Positions 33,152 through 42,380 of a DNA stretch of 64,000 bases are shown here, piece after piece (position 1 is the first letter of the stretch; each line of letters starts with the position of its first letter). The DNA is from G965212025 sp965212025. Lineage in GTDB: Bacteria > Pseudomonadota > Gammaproteobacteria > Poriferisulfidales > Oxydemutatoraceae. Under the pieces are notes generated by a model. That model searched no databases. It was given only the letters and a program-made list of their open reading frames with translations, and was not told the origin of the DNA. The stretch covers positions 1,364,001 to 1,428,000 of the forward strand of contig OZ243039.1 of NCBI GenBank assembly GCA_965212025.1, in the 5' to 3' direction. Position numbers and translations under genes: made by a program.

Positions 33152-35704
33152 TTAGCTGCCTGGGATTTTTAGCTTTTTGCGCAGTTCGTAAATGATGGTG
33201 AGCGCTTGGCGGGGAGACAGTTCGTCGGGAGACAGTTCCTCCAAAAATTTCAAAGCCGGGTGGGGGTCAAGTATGGGTGTCGCCCGTTTCGGGACGGGGT
33301 TTGGAAGACCCCGTGAGGCTTCAAGCTCTTCCAGCTTCTCAAGTGCCTGTTCCAGGGCAGCTTCCGGAAGTCCCGCGAGTCGTGCGACCTGAATGCCGTG
33401 GCTGCGGCTGGTTCCCCCGGTTTTTATTTTGTGCAAAAAAACGATTTTTCCAGCACTCTCTATCGCGTCCATGTGAACATTTTTCACTTGTGGGTATTTT
33501 TCGCAAAGTGTTGTCAATTCGAAGTAGTGAGTCGCAAATAATGTCAATGAGTGGTTCCGGCTCGCCAGTTGTGCTGCACACGCCCAGGCAAGGCTGAGCC
33601 CGTCAAAGGTGCTTGTTCCTCTGCCGATTTCGTCCATCAGGACCAGGCTGTCCGACCCGGCGTTATTCAAAATATTGGCGGATTCTGTCATTTCCACCAT
33701 GAAGGTGGAGCGCCCGGAAGCAATGTCATCTGCTGCCCCGACTCTTGTGTAGATGCAGTCGATGGGGCCGATGGTCGCTGACGTGGCTGGCACCCAGGCA
33801 CCGATGTACGCCAGTAAGGCAATTTGCGCTGCTTGGCGCATGTAGGTGGACTTTCCGCCCATATTTGGCCCCGTGATGACGAGCATGCGTTGTTCATCAT
33901 TCAGATCCAGGTCATTTTCTACAAAAATGTCGTCTTGGCTGAGCTCCACGACAGGGTGTCGTCCGCCTTTGATGTGAATGCCCCGTGAGTTAGACAGTGT
34001 TGGCTGGCAGTAGCCTCGTTCTTCTGCACACTTGGCAAGGGTGCTCATGACATCCGTCTCGGCCAGAGCGACGGCTGTTGCCTGCAGGCGACTGATGAAG
34101 GGGTGGAAAGAAAGCAGGATTTCCTGAAACAGTTTTTTTTCTTTGGCGAGCGCCTGCTCGCGGGCAGCAAGCACACGGCCTTCCAGCGATTTCAATTCCG
34201 CAATGGTGTAGCGCTCCGAGTGCTTCAGTGTCTGCATTCTTCGGTAGTCTTCCGGAGCTTTCTCAGCAACCGAGCGTGGCATTTCTATGTAATAGCCGTG
34301 TACCCGGTTGTAAGCGACGCGCAAGTTATTGACTCCGGTTCTACGCTGTTCCCGATTTTCAATTTCCATCAAATGCTTGAAGACGTTTTTATGCAGCCCG
34401 CGGAAATCATCCAGCTCCGGATCGTATTTGGGGCGGATGACCCCGCCATCACGAATGGTGGCGGGGGGAGCGTCCACGATTGCCCGCGCAAGACGTTGTG
34501 CGAGCTCCGGTTCGGGGTGCAGTTTGGCATCAAGGTCTTTAGTCAGCGGGCTTGTCAGAGTTCCCAGCACAGTTTTCAAAGTTGGCACTTGTTCCAAAGT
34601 TTCTCGAATGCCATTCAGATCCCGTGGTTTTGCTGTTCCCAGAACCACGCGCGCAAGCATGCGTTCCAGGTCGTTGCAGTGACCCAGTATGGTGCGTAAG
34701 TTGTGCAGGCTTTCCTTATGTACGAGTTCACCGATCAGCTCTTGGCGTTTTTGCAGGATTTCCTGTTGTCGCAAAGGGCTGGCGAACCAGCGCTTCAAAC
34801 AGCGTGCCCCCATACTCGTAACGGTGTGGTCGTGAATGCCGACGAGCGTTCGCTTATGGTCGCCAGAAGCCGATTTTTCTATTTCCAGGCAGCGGCGGCT
34901 TGTGGCACTGAGGTGTACAAAATCTTTGTCGTTTTCCACGATGATGCTGCGCACATGTGGCAGCTCTGATTTCCTGGTGTCCAGCACGTATTGCAAAAGT
35001 GCCCCGGCAGCTGCAACAGCCGTGTCTTTTTCAACGCAACCAAAGCCTTCCAGGCTCAGCACCCCAAGCTGTCGGCATAACAGCTTGTGTGCATTTCTGA
35101 CCAGGAACATGGTTGCTGGCAAGCATTGCGTCTCGCGCTTTCCCAGGTTGAAAGTGTGGGTTTCACTGACCAGAAGTTCTGCCGGCTGCAAGCGTTCTAT
35201 TTCATCATCCAGTGTGGTGTGGTGGGTCGTCTGGCGGATGGTCAAGCGACCAGAACTGAGCTCAAGCGTCGCGATGCCAAATACGGGTCGTTCCGTCTTT
35301 CCGTCTCCATGTGCCGCCATGACCAGGTTGTCTCGTTGCTCGTCCAGCAACATGTCTTCCACGACAGTGCCCGGAGTCACCACGCGTACCACTTTACGTT
35401 CAACGGGGCCACGGCTCAGCGCCGGGTCGCTAACTTGATCACAGATTGCCACAGTCTTTCCCATGCGGATCAGTTTGGCGAGATAGCCTTCCACTGCGTG
35501 TACGGGTACGCCAGCCATGGGAACTTTCCTGTCGCCGTAACGGCCACGGGAAGTCAAAGTAATATCCAGGAGCTTCGCTGCTTTTTCAGCGTCGTGAAAA
35601 AACAGTTCGTAAAAATCCCCCATTTGATAGAAAAGCAAGGTGTCCGGATATTCAGCTTTGATGCGCAGATACTGTTGCATGACAGGGGTGTGCACGCCGG
35701 TCAT
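33152..35704 (-). CDS. mutS: DNA mismatch repair protein MutS
   Basis: 850 residues, full length. Mismatch-binding N-terminal domain with the Phe-x-Glu motif in LFYQMGDFYELF. Core and clamp domains follow. The C-terminal ABC ATPase has Walker A GPNMGGKST near residue 610, Walker B SLVLMDEIGRGTSTFDGLSL and FATHYFELT. Recognises mismatches and recruits MutL. Intact mismatch repair matters for interpretation: the many tandem duplications here are not explained by loss of mutS. Confidence 0.98.
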   Translation of the reverse strand: MTGVHTPVMQQYLRIKAEYPDTLLFYQMGDFYELFFHDAEKAAKLLDITLTSRGRYGDRKVPMAGVPVHAVEGYLAKLIRMGKTVAICDQVSDPALSRGPVERKVVRVVTPGTVVEDMLLDEQRDNLVMAAHGDGKTERPVFGIATLELSSGRLTIRQTTHHTTLDDEIERLQPAELLVSETHTFNLGKRETQCLPATMFLVRNAHKLLCRQLGVLSLEGFGCVEKDTAVAAAGALLQYVLDTRKSELPHVRSIIVENDKDFVHLSATSRRCLEIEKSASGDHKRTLVGIHDHTVTSMGARCLKRWFASPLRQQEILQKRQELIGELVHKESLHNLRTILGHCNDLERMLARVVLGTAKPRDLNGIRETLEQVPTLKTVLGTLTSPLTKDLDAKLHPEPELAQRLARAIVDAPPATIRDGGVIRPKYDPELDDFRGLHKNVFKHLMEIENREQRRTGVNNLRVAYNRVHGYYIEMPRSVAEKAPEDYRRMQTLKHSERYTIAELKSLEGRVLAAREQALAKEKKLFQEILLSFHPFISRLQATAVALAETDVMSTLAKCAEERGYCQPTLSNSRGIHIKGGRHPVVELSQDDIFVENDLDLNDEQRMLVITGPNMGGKSTYMRQAAQIALLAYIGAWVPATSATIGPIDCIYTRVGAADDIASGRSTFMVEMTESANILNNAGSDSLVLMDEIGRGTSTFDGLSLAWACAAQLASRNHSLTLFATHYFELTTLCEKYPQVKNVHMDAIESAGKIVFLHKIKTGGTSRSHGIQVARLAGLPEAALEQALEKLEELEASRGLPNPVPKRATPILDPHPALKFLEELSPDELSPRQALTIIYELRKKLKIPGS

Positions 35705-35794
35705 GGGTGAGCCACTGCTACTTGGATTGGTGTTTTTTGATCGTGGTTCACGGGCTTCACTGTTTAGGGAGACGGTTGGGGGCTAAAGCGGAGA

Positions 35795-36286
35795 ATGCCT
35801 GATATTTGTGAAGCGGTGTTATCACTGGCGTCCGAGTTGCGCAGGTGCCGGTTACGCTTGGTGTGTGCCGAATCCTGTACGGGTGGCTGGATCGCAAAAG
35901 CCTGCACGGACGTACCGGGAAGCTCGAGTTGGTTTGAAGGGGCACTGGTGACTTATAGCGACCGAGCCAAGCAACAACTCTTGGGTGTCCAGGAAAAGAC
36001 TTTGGCAAGAGAAGGGGCAGTCAGTGAAGCCGTGGTCAGGGAAATGGTACAGGGTGCGTTGTTGCGAATGACCGCGGCGGACATTGCGGTTTCGGTCAGT
36101 GGAGTCGCTGGTCCCGGGGGCGCGACTTTGAAGAAGCCGGTGGGACTGGTTTGTTTTGCATGGCAACAGCGGGGCGGAGCTGTCAGCAGTCGCAGTGTGT
36201 GCTTTTCTGGTAACCGCGCAGAGATCCGGAGCCAGTCCGTGATCGTTGCTCTGTCTGGTGTGATGGAGTTGCTGGAGTCTGGATGA
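35795..36286 (+). CDS. pncC: PncC, nicotinamide-nucleotide amidohydrolase (CinA C-terminal type)
   Basis: 163 residues. Single CinA C-terminal domain with CAESCTGGWIAKACTDVPGSS, GALVTYSDRAKQQLLGV, REGAVSEAVVREM and SGVAGPGGATLKKPVGLV, all standard. It deamidates NMN to nicotinate mononucleotide, recycling NAD breakdown products. Divergent from mutS. In Pseudomonas this gene lies between mutS and recA; recA is not next to it here. Confidence 0.93.
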   Translation: MPDICEAVLSLASELRRCRLRLVCAESCTGGWIAKACTDVPGSSSWFEGALVTYSDRAKQQLLGVQEKTLAREGAVSEAVVREMVQGALLRMTAADIAVSVSGVAGPGGATLKKPVGLVCFAWQQRGGAVSSRSVCFSGNRAEIRSQSVIVALSGVMELLESG

Positions 36287-36349
36287 TATTTGGCAGTTCA
36301 AGCGGCACCATACGAGACTTTCGTCTGCAATCCGGCACTGCCTTTCCGT

Positions 36350-36697
36350 TCAACCGGATGATGACGTTTGGAAGCGATAGAAATTGCGGTTCAAATAGTC
36401 AATCACTTCCTGCGTTTGGGCGTCATTCCAATCGATGTCGAGATTTGTATGGCAACTGCGGATTTGCTTGACCAGCCCTTGGTAGTCCTGAACAATGCGA
36501 TCTTTTCTTGAATACAATACCGAGCCATCGCCTCCTGTCATTTGGATGTGGCAGGCAGTACATTGTTCCTGGTAGTGAACAGGTGCTTTGTCGGCTTCTT
36601 GGGAAGCCGAAAAGCCACCAAACAAGAGCATTGGCCAAACGAGGGTGGTGGCGAGTGTGTGGTGCCACCGCTTCGCGTTGCCTGGAAGATATCTCAT
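36350..36697 (-). CDS. Small c-type cytochrome
   Basis: 115 residues. N-terminal signal peptide (~12-32, TLATTLVWPMLLFGGFSAS), then one haem motif CTACH (Cys46, Cys49, His50) and a conserved Cys-His (RSCHTNLDIDW) downstream. C-terminal helix QEVIDYLNRNFYRF. Monohaem cytochrome c, periplasmic, probably an electron carrier. The distal haem ligand is not evident: the only later Met candidate is close to the haem motif. Confidence 0.85.
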   Translation of the reverse strand: MRYLPGNAKRWHHTLATTLVWPMLLFGGFSASQEADKAPVHYQEQCTACHIQMTGGDGSVLYSRKDRIVQDYQGLVKQIRSCHTNLDIDWNDAQTQEVIDYLNRNFYRFQTSSSG

Positions 36698-36788
36698 GGC
36701 CGCTGATTATACTGCTTTGTGTGTGAGAGGCAGGTTGGAGACTCTGAAATTTTTACTGATTATTTGCTTATGAGTCTGGGGGGATGTT

Positions 36789-37334
36789 GTGCGTATTGAT
36801 GCTGCCAATCTGGTTTGGATCGATCTGGAAATGACCGGCCTTGACACGGTAAACGATGCTATTTTGGAGATAGCCACGATTGTTACTGACGCGCAACTGC
36901 GGGAAATGCAGTTTGGACCCACGTTGCAAATCTATCAGCCTGAGGCGGTGCTTGGCAAAATGGACGCGTGGAATACCCGGCAGCACGGGGCTTCAGCTTT
37001 GTTGGAAAAGGTGCGGAAAAGCACGCTGAAGTACGCAGAAGCGGAAGCGGAAACATTGTGCTTTCTAAAGCTTTGGGCAGTTTCTGGAAGGTCTCCCATG
37101 TGCGGTAACTCGATCTGTCAAGATCGCCGTTTTTTGGATCGCCTGATGCCGGATTTGTGCGCGTTCTTTCATTACCGGAACCTGGACGTCAGCACTTTGA
37201 AGGAGATGGCAAAGCGTTGGGCGCCGGAAGTCGCAAACGGCTTTGTGAAGTCTTCGACGCATCTGGCGGCGGATGACGTTCTGGAATCCATCCAGGAGCT
37301 CAAGTATTACCGCAAGCACTTGCTGAAGTGCTGA
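36789..37334 (+). CDS. orn: Oligoribonuclease
   Basis: 181 residues, GTG start at 36789 (the common start would be VRIDAANLVWIDLEMTGLD). DEDDh exonuclease: Asp12 and Glu14 in WIDLEMTGLD, MCGNSICQDRRFLDRLMP in the middle, and STHLAADDVLESI near the end with the catalytic His and Asp. It degrades 2-5-nt RNAs and pGpG to mononucleotides. Essential in most gammaproteobacteria. Confidence 0.96.
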   Translation: MRIDAANLVWIDLEMTGLDTVNDAILEIATIVTDAQLREMQFGPTLQIYQPEAVLGKMDAWNTRQHGASALLEKVRKSTLKYAEAEAETLCFLKLWAVSGRSPMCGNSICQDRRFLDRLMPDLCAFFHYRNLDVSTLKEMAKRWAPEVANGFVKSSTHLAADDVLESIQELKYYRKHLLKC

Positions 37335-37374
37335 AGTGTGTGATGGCCATCCCTAATACGCATCGAGACAGGTC

Positions 37375-39186
37375 ATGACGACCCATTTGCCCCAACAGAT
37401 TCGAAATTTCTCGATTATTGCGCATATTGATCATGGAAAATCCACGCTTGCAGACCGCTTTATCGAACATTGCGGCGCGCGTGACGCGCGCAATTCTGAT
37501 GATCAGGTGCTGGACTCCATGGAGCTGGAAAGAGAACGTGGCATCACGATCAAGGCGCAGTCCGTGCAGTTGGATTACGTGTCAGATTCCGGACAAGACT
37601 ACCAGTTCAACTTGATCGATACCCCTGGGCACGTGGATTTTGGCTATGAAGTCTCCCGTGCCTTGGCCGCCTGTGAAGGATGCCTGTTGGTCGTGGATGC
37701 CGTGCAAAGCGTGCAGGCGCAAACCATCGCAAACTGTTACCAAGCCATTGCTGAAAATCTGGAAGTGATGCCCGTGATTAACAAGATTGATTTGCCGGCG
37801 GCAGAACCGGATCGGGTTAAGCAGGATATTGAGGACATGATTGGGATTGACGCGACGGACGCGGTGCTGGTCAGCGCCCGCGCTGACATCGGAATTCGCG
37901 ACCTCATGGAACGGATCGTGCGGGAAATGCCGCCACCTCAAGGCGTAGCGGACGCACCGTTGAAAGCCTTGATAGTGGATTCCTGGTTTGATCGCTATCA
38001 GGGGATCGTGTCACTCATTCGAGTTGTTCATGGGACGGTGTGCAAAGGAGACACGGTGAAGTTTTTCAGAACGGAACATTCCTGGCACGTCGAAGAAATC
38101 GGGGTGTTCCGACCGAAGCAAAGCGAAAGAGAGCGGCTATGTTCTGGTGAAGTGGGTTATGTCATTGTCGGAGTAAAAGATATTTCCGAAGTCAAAGTTG
38201 GAGATACGCTTACGCATACAAAACGTCCTGCCAAAGAATTTTTGCCAGGATTTGCGAAAATCCAGCCCTTGGTTTTTGCCGGGTTTTTTCCGACCGAGCC
38301 AGATGGCTATGAGTCACTTAAAGAATCCCTTGCAAGACTGTCACTTAACGACGCTTCTTTACACTATGAGAAAGAAGTATCTCAAGCACTCGGCTTTGGT
38401 TTTCGTTGCGGTTTTCTTGGCATGCTGCACATGGAAATCGTGCAACAACGGCTGGAGAGGGAATATGCGCTGACGATTATCAGTACTGCGCCGACAGTCA
38501 GTTACCAGATTCTGGGCAACGACGGTGTGCTTCAGGAAGTTCGCAAGCCCGGAGATTTGCCAGATCCTGGCAAAATTGCTGAAATTCGCGAACCACTCGT
38601 GGATGTCACGATCATCCTGCCAGAGCAGTACGTAGGCAGCATCATTACCCTGTGTATTCAAAAGCGTGGTCAGCAACGCAAGTTGCAGTACAACGGACGG
38701 CACGTTTCTCTGGAATTTACGATCCCGATGAGTGAAGTCATCACGGATTTCTTTGACCGACTGAAATCGCTGACCCGTGGTTATGCGTCGTTTGACTACA
38801 AGCCAGCGGGATACCAGGCAGGTAACCTGGTGCGACTGGATGTATTGCTGAATGGTGAGCGCGTTGATGCCTTGTCCATGATTGTGCACCGCCGGCATAC
38901 CCAGCACCTGGGGCAGGAACTATGCCGAAAAATGAAAGACCTGATCCCGCGGCAGATGTATGACGTTGCCATTCAGGTCGCCATTGGCGGCCGGATCATT
39001 TCCCGTTCCACCACGAAGGCCTTGCGTAAGAATGTGACCGGAAAGTGTTACGGCGGCGACATTACGCGCAAAAGAAAACTCTTGGACAAACAGAAAGCCG
39101 GGAAGAAGCGTTTGAAGCGTATTGGTCATGTGGAAGTCCCCCAGGAAGCGTTTCTGGCTATTTTGAAAATTGAAAGCCAAGCCTGA
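37375..39186 (+). CDS. lepA: Elongation factor 4 (LepA)
   Basis: 603 residues. GTPase G1 motif AHIDHGKST at 16-24, G2 RGITIKAQ, G3 DTPGHVDF, G4 NKIDLP, G5 SAR. The LepA-specific C-terminal domain ends RKRKLLDKQKAGKKRLKR. Ribosome-associated GTPase that acts on stalled or mis-translocated ribosomes and in ribosome assembly. lepB, usually downstream, is absent; folP follows. Confidence 0.97.
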   Translation: MTTHLPQQIRNFSIIAHIDHGKSTLADRFIEHCGARDARNSDDQVLDSMELERERGITIKAQSVQLDYVSDSGQDYQFNLIDTPGHVDFGYEVSRALAACEGCLLVVDAVQSVQAQTIANCYQAIAENLEVMPVINKIDLPAAEPDRVKQDIEDMIGIDATDAVLVSARADIGIRDLMERIVREMPPPQGVADAPLKALIVDSWFDRYQGIVSLIRVVHGTVCKGDTVKFFRTEHSWHVEEIGVFRPKQSERERLCSGEVGYVIVGVKDISEVKVGDTLTHTKRPAKEFLPGFAKIQPLVFAGFFPTEPDGYESLKESLARLSLNDASLHYEKEVSQALGFGFRCGFLGMLHMEIVQQRLEREYALTIISTAPTVSYQILGNDGVLQEVRKPGDLPDPGKIAEIREPLVDVTIILPEQYVGSIITLCIQKRGQQRKLQYNGRHVSLEFTIPMSEVITDFFDRLKSLTRGYASFDYKPAGYQAGNLVRLDVLLNGERVDALSMIVHRRHTQHLGQELCRKMKDLIPRQMYDVAIQVAIGGRIISRSTTKALRKNVTGKCYGGDITRKRKLLDKQKAGKKRLKRIGHVEVPQEAFLAILKIESQA

Positions 39187-39247
39187 GGCGGCGTGTTTTC
39201 TTCGCCGTTTTGCCAACTGCCTTGACTGAGATAGTCCTGCGCGTTGA

Positions 39248-40150
39248 ATGGGCTGTGCTGAGGGCAACTTGGCAACGGGCGGAGCCGCTCGGGCAGTCGT
39301 GAAGATCGTCGACGTGGATTTTTCAGAACCCCGTCTGATGGGGATTCTGAACATCACACCGGACAGTTTTTCAGACGGTGGGAATTATCTCAATCCGCGC
39401 AAGGCGATTCGGCATGCTGAAGCAATGGTGGCACATGGGGTGGACATCATCGACGTTGGTGGGGAATCGACCCGTCCCGGTTCCGAACGGGTTTCTGTCG
39501 CCGAACAAAGGCGTCGCGTGATTGACGTAATCTCTGCGATACGGGAGGGTTTCCCACATATTCCGATCAGCATTGACACCACAAAAAGTGCGGTTGCAGA
39601 TATGGCTTTGGCGTCTGGTGCCAGTATTCTGAATGATATTTCCGCTGGCTGTGAAGACCCTGACATTTTCCAGCTTGCTGCAGAAAGTGGGGCTTATTTG
39701 TGTTTGATGCATAAGCAGGGTTCTCCGAAGGACATGCAGGACGACCCGCATTATGAAGACGTGGTGGCAGAGGTGGAGGCGTTTCTTTTGCAGCGCGCGA
39801 AACTTGCGGAAGACGCCGGGGTCGACGCCGGCAAAATTCTTCTGGACCCAGGCATTGGTTTCGGAAAAACATTGCAACACAACCTGGAACTGCTTGCCAA
39901 TCTCCATAACTTGACCCGCCATGCCTATCCGGTTTTGCTGGGGGCCAGTCGTAAGCGTTTTATCGCCAGTCTTTCGCGAGACGAGTTGCCGCAACAAAGA
40001 GAGCCGGCGAGTATCGCGACTACGGTTTACGCTTATTTAAGCGGCGTGAAGGTATTTCGTGTTCACGATGTGGCAGCCCACCGCCAGGCATTGCTCGCTA
40101 CGAGCGCCATTCACGCGCACCGCCTGTCCCTTGGGGACATTTTGCTTTAG
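39248..40150 (+). CDS. folP: Dihydropteroate synthase
   Basis: 300 residues; the first ~25 may not be translated, since the domain begins at DFSEPRLMGILNITPDSF. Pterin-binding TIM barrel with LMGILNITPDSFSDGG, DVGGESTRPGS, SIDTTKSAVAD, DPGIGFGKTLQHN and LLGASRKRFI. Condenses p-aminobenzoate with dihydropterin pyrophosphate; target of sulfonamides. It ends 4 bases inside the convergent thiE. The ftsH/glmM neighbours common elsewhere are missing. Confidence 0.95.
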   Translation: MGCAEGNLATGGAARAVVKIVDVDFSEPRLMGILNITPDSFSDGGNYLNPRKAIRHAEAMVAHGVDIIDVGGESTRPGSERVSVAEQRRRVIDVISAIREGFPHIPISIDTTKSAVADMALASGASILNDISAGCEDPDIFQLAAESGAYLCLMHKQGSPKDMQDDPHYEDVVAEVEAFLLQRAKLAEDAGVDAGKILLDPGIGFGKTLQHNLELLANLHNLTRHAYPVLLGASRKRFIASLSRDELPQQREPASIATTVYAYLSGVKVFRVHDVAAHRQALLATSAIHAHRLSLGDILL

Positions 40151-40893
40151 GAAGAAATCCGGACGGATGCCCCTCGGACGGATGCCCCCTGTGCTCTCAT
40201 TCCCCTGGCATGGTCTTGCGGGGGGGCTGAGCACAGTTGGTGCAGAGATTTCACCGGATCGCCGGTTTCCAAGGCACCGATAAAGGCAAAAAGTTTGCAA
40301 CCGCTGCCGCGAAGCTTGTGAAGATTGTGCCGGTTCACCCCACCGATGACGCACATCGGAATGCGTAGGGCTTGTCGAAATTCGACCAGTTTTTTGAATG
40401 TTGTTCGAGGGGTGCGCTTTTTGGTCTGCGAAGCGAAAGGTGAGCTGAAGGACACATAGTCTGCACCCTGCGCCTGTGCCTGCAACGCCAAATCCAGGTG
40501 CTTATAGCAGGAAACACCAATGATGCTTAGAGTGCCAAGCATGAGTCGGGCAGTGGCAATATCCGGGTCTTTGGTTCCCAAATGCACTCCGTGTGCCCCC
40601 GTGACATAAGCAAGCACCGGGTCGTCGTTCACGAGCAAAAGAATCCCGTTTCTTTCACAGGCATCACGCAGAGCCATGATCCTCGGCAAATTGTGAAAGG
40701 CATTTCCGCTTTTGTCGCGGTATTGCAGGATGCTGACGCCAGCCGCAAGCAAGGCATCCAGCGTCTTGGTACGCAGCAGGTGATCCAGCAGTTCTGGCGA
40801 TAAAACAGGGTAGGGGCCGGCGAGGATGGGGGGGGTCAACAAGTCAGCAGCGTTTTGGCAGCCATGTTCCTTTATCGCTCTGTGTGGCGCCAA
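40147..40893 (-). CDS. thiE: Thiamine-phosphate synthase
   Basis: Open frame of 248 codons. The true start is probably a TTG near 40842, just after the thiD stop, since the first ~17 residues lie inside thiD. Core motifs: SILQYRDKSGNAF, LLVNDDPVLAY, GAHGVHLGTKD, IIGVSCYKHLDLALQAQ, GADYVSFSSPF and MCVIGGVNRHNL. Couples HMP pyrophosphate with the thiazole phosphate. The C-terminus contains a short GASVRGASVR duplication from a repeated cggatgcccc element overlapping the folP stop region. Confidence 0.9.
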   Translation of the reverse strand: MAPHRAIKEHGCQNAADLLTPPILAGPYPVLSPELLDHLLRTKTLDALLAAGVSILQYRDKSGNAFHNLPRIMALRDACERNGILLLVNDDPVLAYVTGAHGVHLGTKDPDIATARLMLGTLSIIGVSCYKHLDLALQAQAQGADYVSFSSPFASQTKKRTPRTTFKKLVEFRQALRIPMCVIGGVNRHNLHKLRGSGCKLFAFIGALETGDPVKSLHQLCSAPPQDHARGMRAQGASVRGASVRISS

Positions 40894-41641
40894 GAAGGGC
40901 GGTGTGCGTGAAATCCAGCGCTTTTTGGACGGCAGCTTCCAAAGGATGGGCGCAAGCTATGTACGTGGCAATGGCGCTTGCCAATGTGCAGCCACTGCCG
41001 TGATAGCTATGCGGAAGCCGGCGGCTGCGAAAAGTTCGTGGGGGGCTCTTCGTCTGGTATAAGCGGTGCATCAATTCTCTCTGTGTGGTTTCCACGCTGG
41101 TGACCAATATCGCTGCGCACCCCGAATCAAGGAGAGCCTGTGCTGCCGTGTCTGCATGATGTGTTCCCGGAGCCAGCGTCAGCACCTCTTCAAGGTTAGG
41201 GGTTGCCAGACACGCCATAGGCAGCAGCCGCTTTTTCAAAGCCGTGATCCCGGCTGTCGTGCTGAGCGACTGACCCGTTCCGGCATTGATGATCGGGTCG
41301 ATGAGCAAAGGGACAGGTGGAAATTCCTTCAAGACTTCGTTGAGGGTTTCGGCATGAGAGCCCAGCATTCCAGTTTTAACCAGAGATATTTTGAACTCTG
41401 AAAAAAGCGTTTGAATCTGAGCTCGCAAACTGTGGGCACTCGTGGCTTGCCAGGAAAAGACAGCGCTTCCGCTTTGGATGGTGTTGCAGCTAAGCGCACA
41501 GACCGGGCGACCCCCGCAGGCGGAAACTGTTTCTATGTCGGCCTGCAATCCGGCACCTCCGGTCGGGTCGAATCCGGAAATGCAGAGTACGACGGGTGTT
41601 TTGCTGTTAGCCAAAGGGACAGAATGGATGCGACTGTGCAA
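40844..41641 (-). CDS. thiD: HMP/HMP-phosphate kinase
   Basis: 265 residues. Ribokinase-like fold: VLCISGFDPTGGAGLQADI, then NTIQSG, VKTGMLGS, LLIDPIINAGTGQSL, LATPNLEEVLTL and the anion-hole/base motif YHGSGCTLASAIA. It phosphorylates hydroxymethylpyrimidine twice for thiamine synthesis. Co-directional and overlapping with thiE, so the two are probably coupled. Confidence 0.93.
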   Translation of the reverse strand: MHSRIHSVPLANSKTPVVLCISGFDPTGGAGLQADIETVSACGGRPVCALSCNTIQSGSAVFSWQATSAHSLRAQIQTLFSEFKISLVKTGMLGSHAETLNEVLKEFPPVPLLIDPIINAGTGQSLSTTAGITALKKRLLPMACLATPNLEEVLTLAPGTHHADTAAQALLDSGCAAILVTSVETTQRELMHRLYQTKSPPRTFRSRRLPHSYHGSGCTLASAIATYIACAHPLEAAVQKALDFTHTALLGATQSDKGTWLPKRC

Positions 41642-41927
41642 CGTAGAAAATGGCGGTGTTACGCAAGCAAGGGATTTTGTCAGTGGTGCAGTTGTTGTTT
41701 GCCAAGGCTAGAGAAATCAGACCGGCGGTCTTTGTTCCCGGTGATTCATTCTGCTTCATTCTGAAATCGGGCACACCGTCGAATCAGAGCTTCAGCCAAT
41801 TGTGCTGTTCTGGTGAGGGATGCTACCGAGTAGAATAGCCCGCCTTGTGGTGCGAGTGAGGCTGTTGTGTTTCGCTGCCTGATTGTTTGCAAATCAGGTG
41901 TTATTTTTCCTGTCAGGAGAGGTCAAG

Positions 41928-42110
41928 ATGGCTTATAAGAAATGGATGTGCCTTGTCTGTGGGTGGATTTACGATGAGGAGCATGGGGCACCGGAAGATG
42001 GCATTGCCCCGGGCACACGGTGGAAGGATGTGCCGGCTCATTGGACGTGCCCGGAATGCGGTGCAACAAAAAGGGATTTTGACATGATCGTGATTCCATC
42101 TGGCAGGTGA
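41928..42110 (+). CDS. Rubredoxin
   Basis: 60 residues from ATG 41928, chosen for the AGGAGAGG ribosome site and the family start (MAYKKWMCLVCGWIYDEE). Two C-x2-C iron sites: CLVCGW and CPECGATKRDFD. A small electron carrier that usually serves an alkane hydroxylase, oxidase or oxygen/peroxide reductase. No partner reductase in view. Its last 45 bases start a 105-bp tandem repeat. Confidence 0.96.
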   Translation: MAYKKWMCLVCGWIYDEEHGAPEDGIAPGTRWKDVPAHWTCPECGATKRDFDMIVIPSGR

Positions 42111-42380
42111 ACGAAAAACACTTCGCTGAAAGTGGTCTCCCTGAGCCGCTGCTTTGCTGAAACGACTGCCACAAAAAGGGATTTTGACATGATCGTGATT
42201 CCATCTGGCAGGTGAACGAAAAACACTTCGCTGAAAGTGGTCTCCCTGAGCCGCTGCTTTGCTGAAACGACTGCTACAAAAAGGGATTTTGACATGATCG
42301 TGATTCCATCTGGCAGGTGAACGAAAAACACTTCGCTGAAAGCGGTCTCCCTGAGCCGCTGCTTTGCTGAAACGACTGCT
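42066..42380 (+). repeat. Three exact-length 105-bp tandem repeats
   Basis: Units at 42066-42170, 42171-42275 and 42276-42380 are identical except for one or two bases (actgcc/actgct, agtggt/agcggt). Each holds the last 45 bases of the rubredoxin gene with its stop, the intergenic sequence, and the first ~17 bases of the MATE gene with its TTG start. The near-identity suggests a recent event. The result is two extra pseudo-starts of the MATE gene in frames that stop quickly. Confidence 0.97.
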
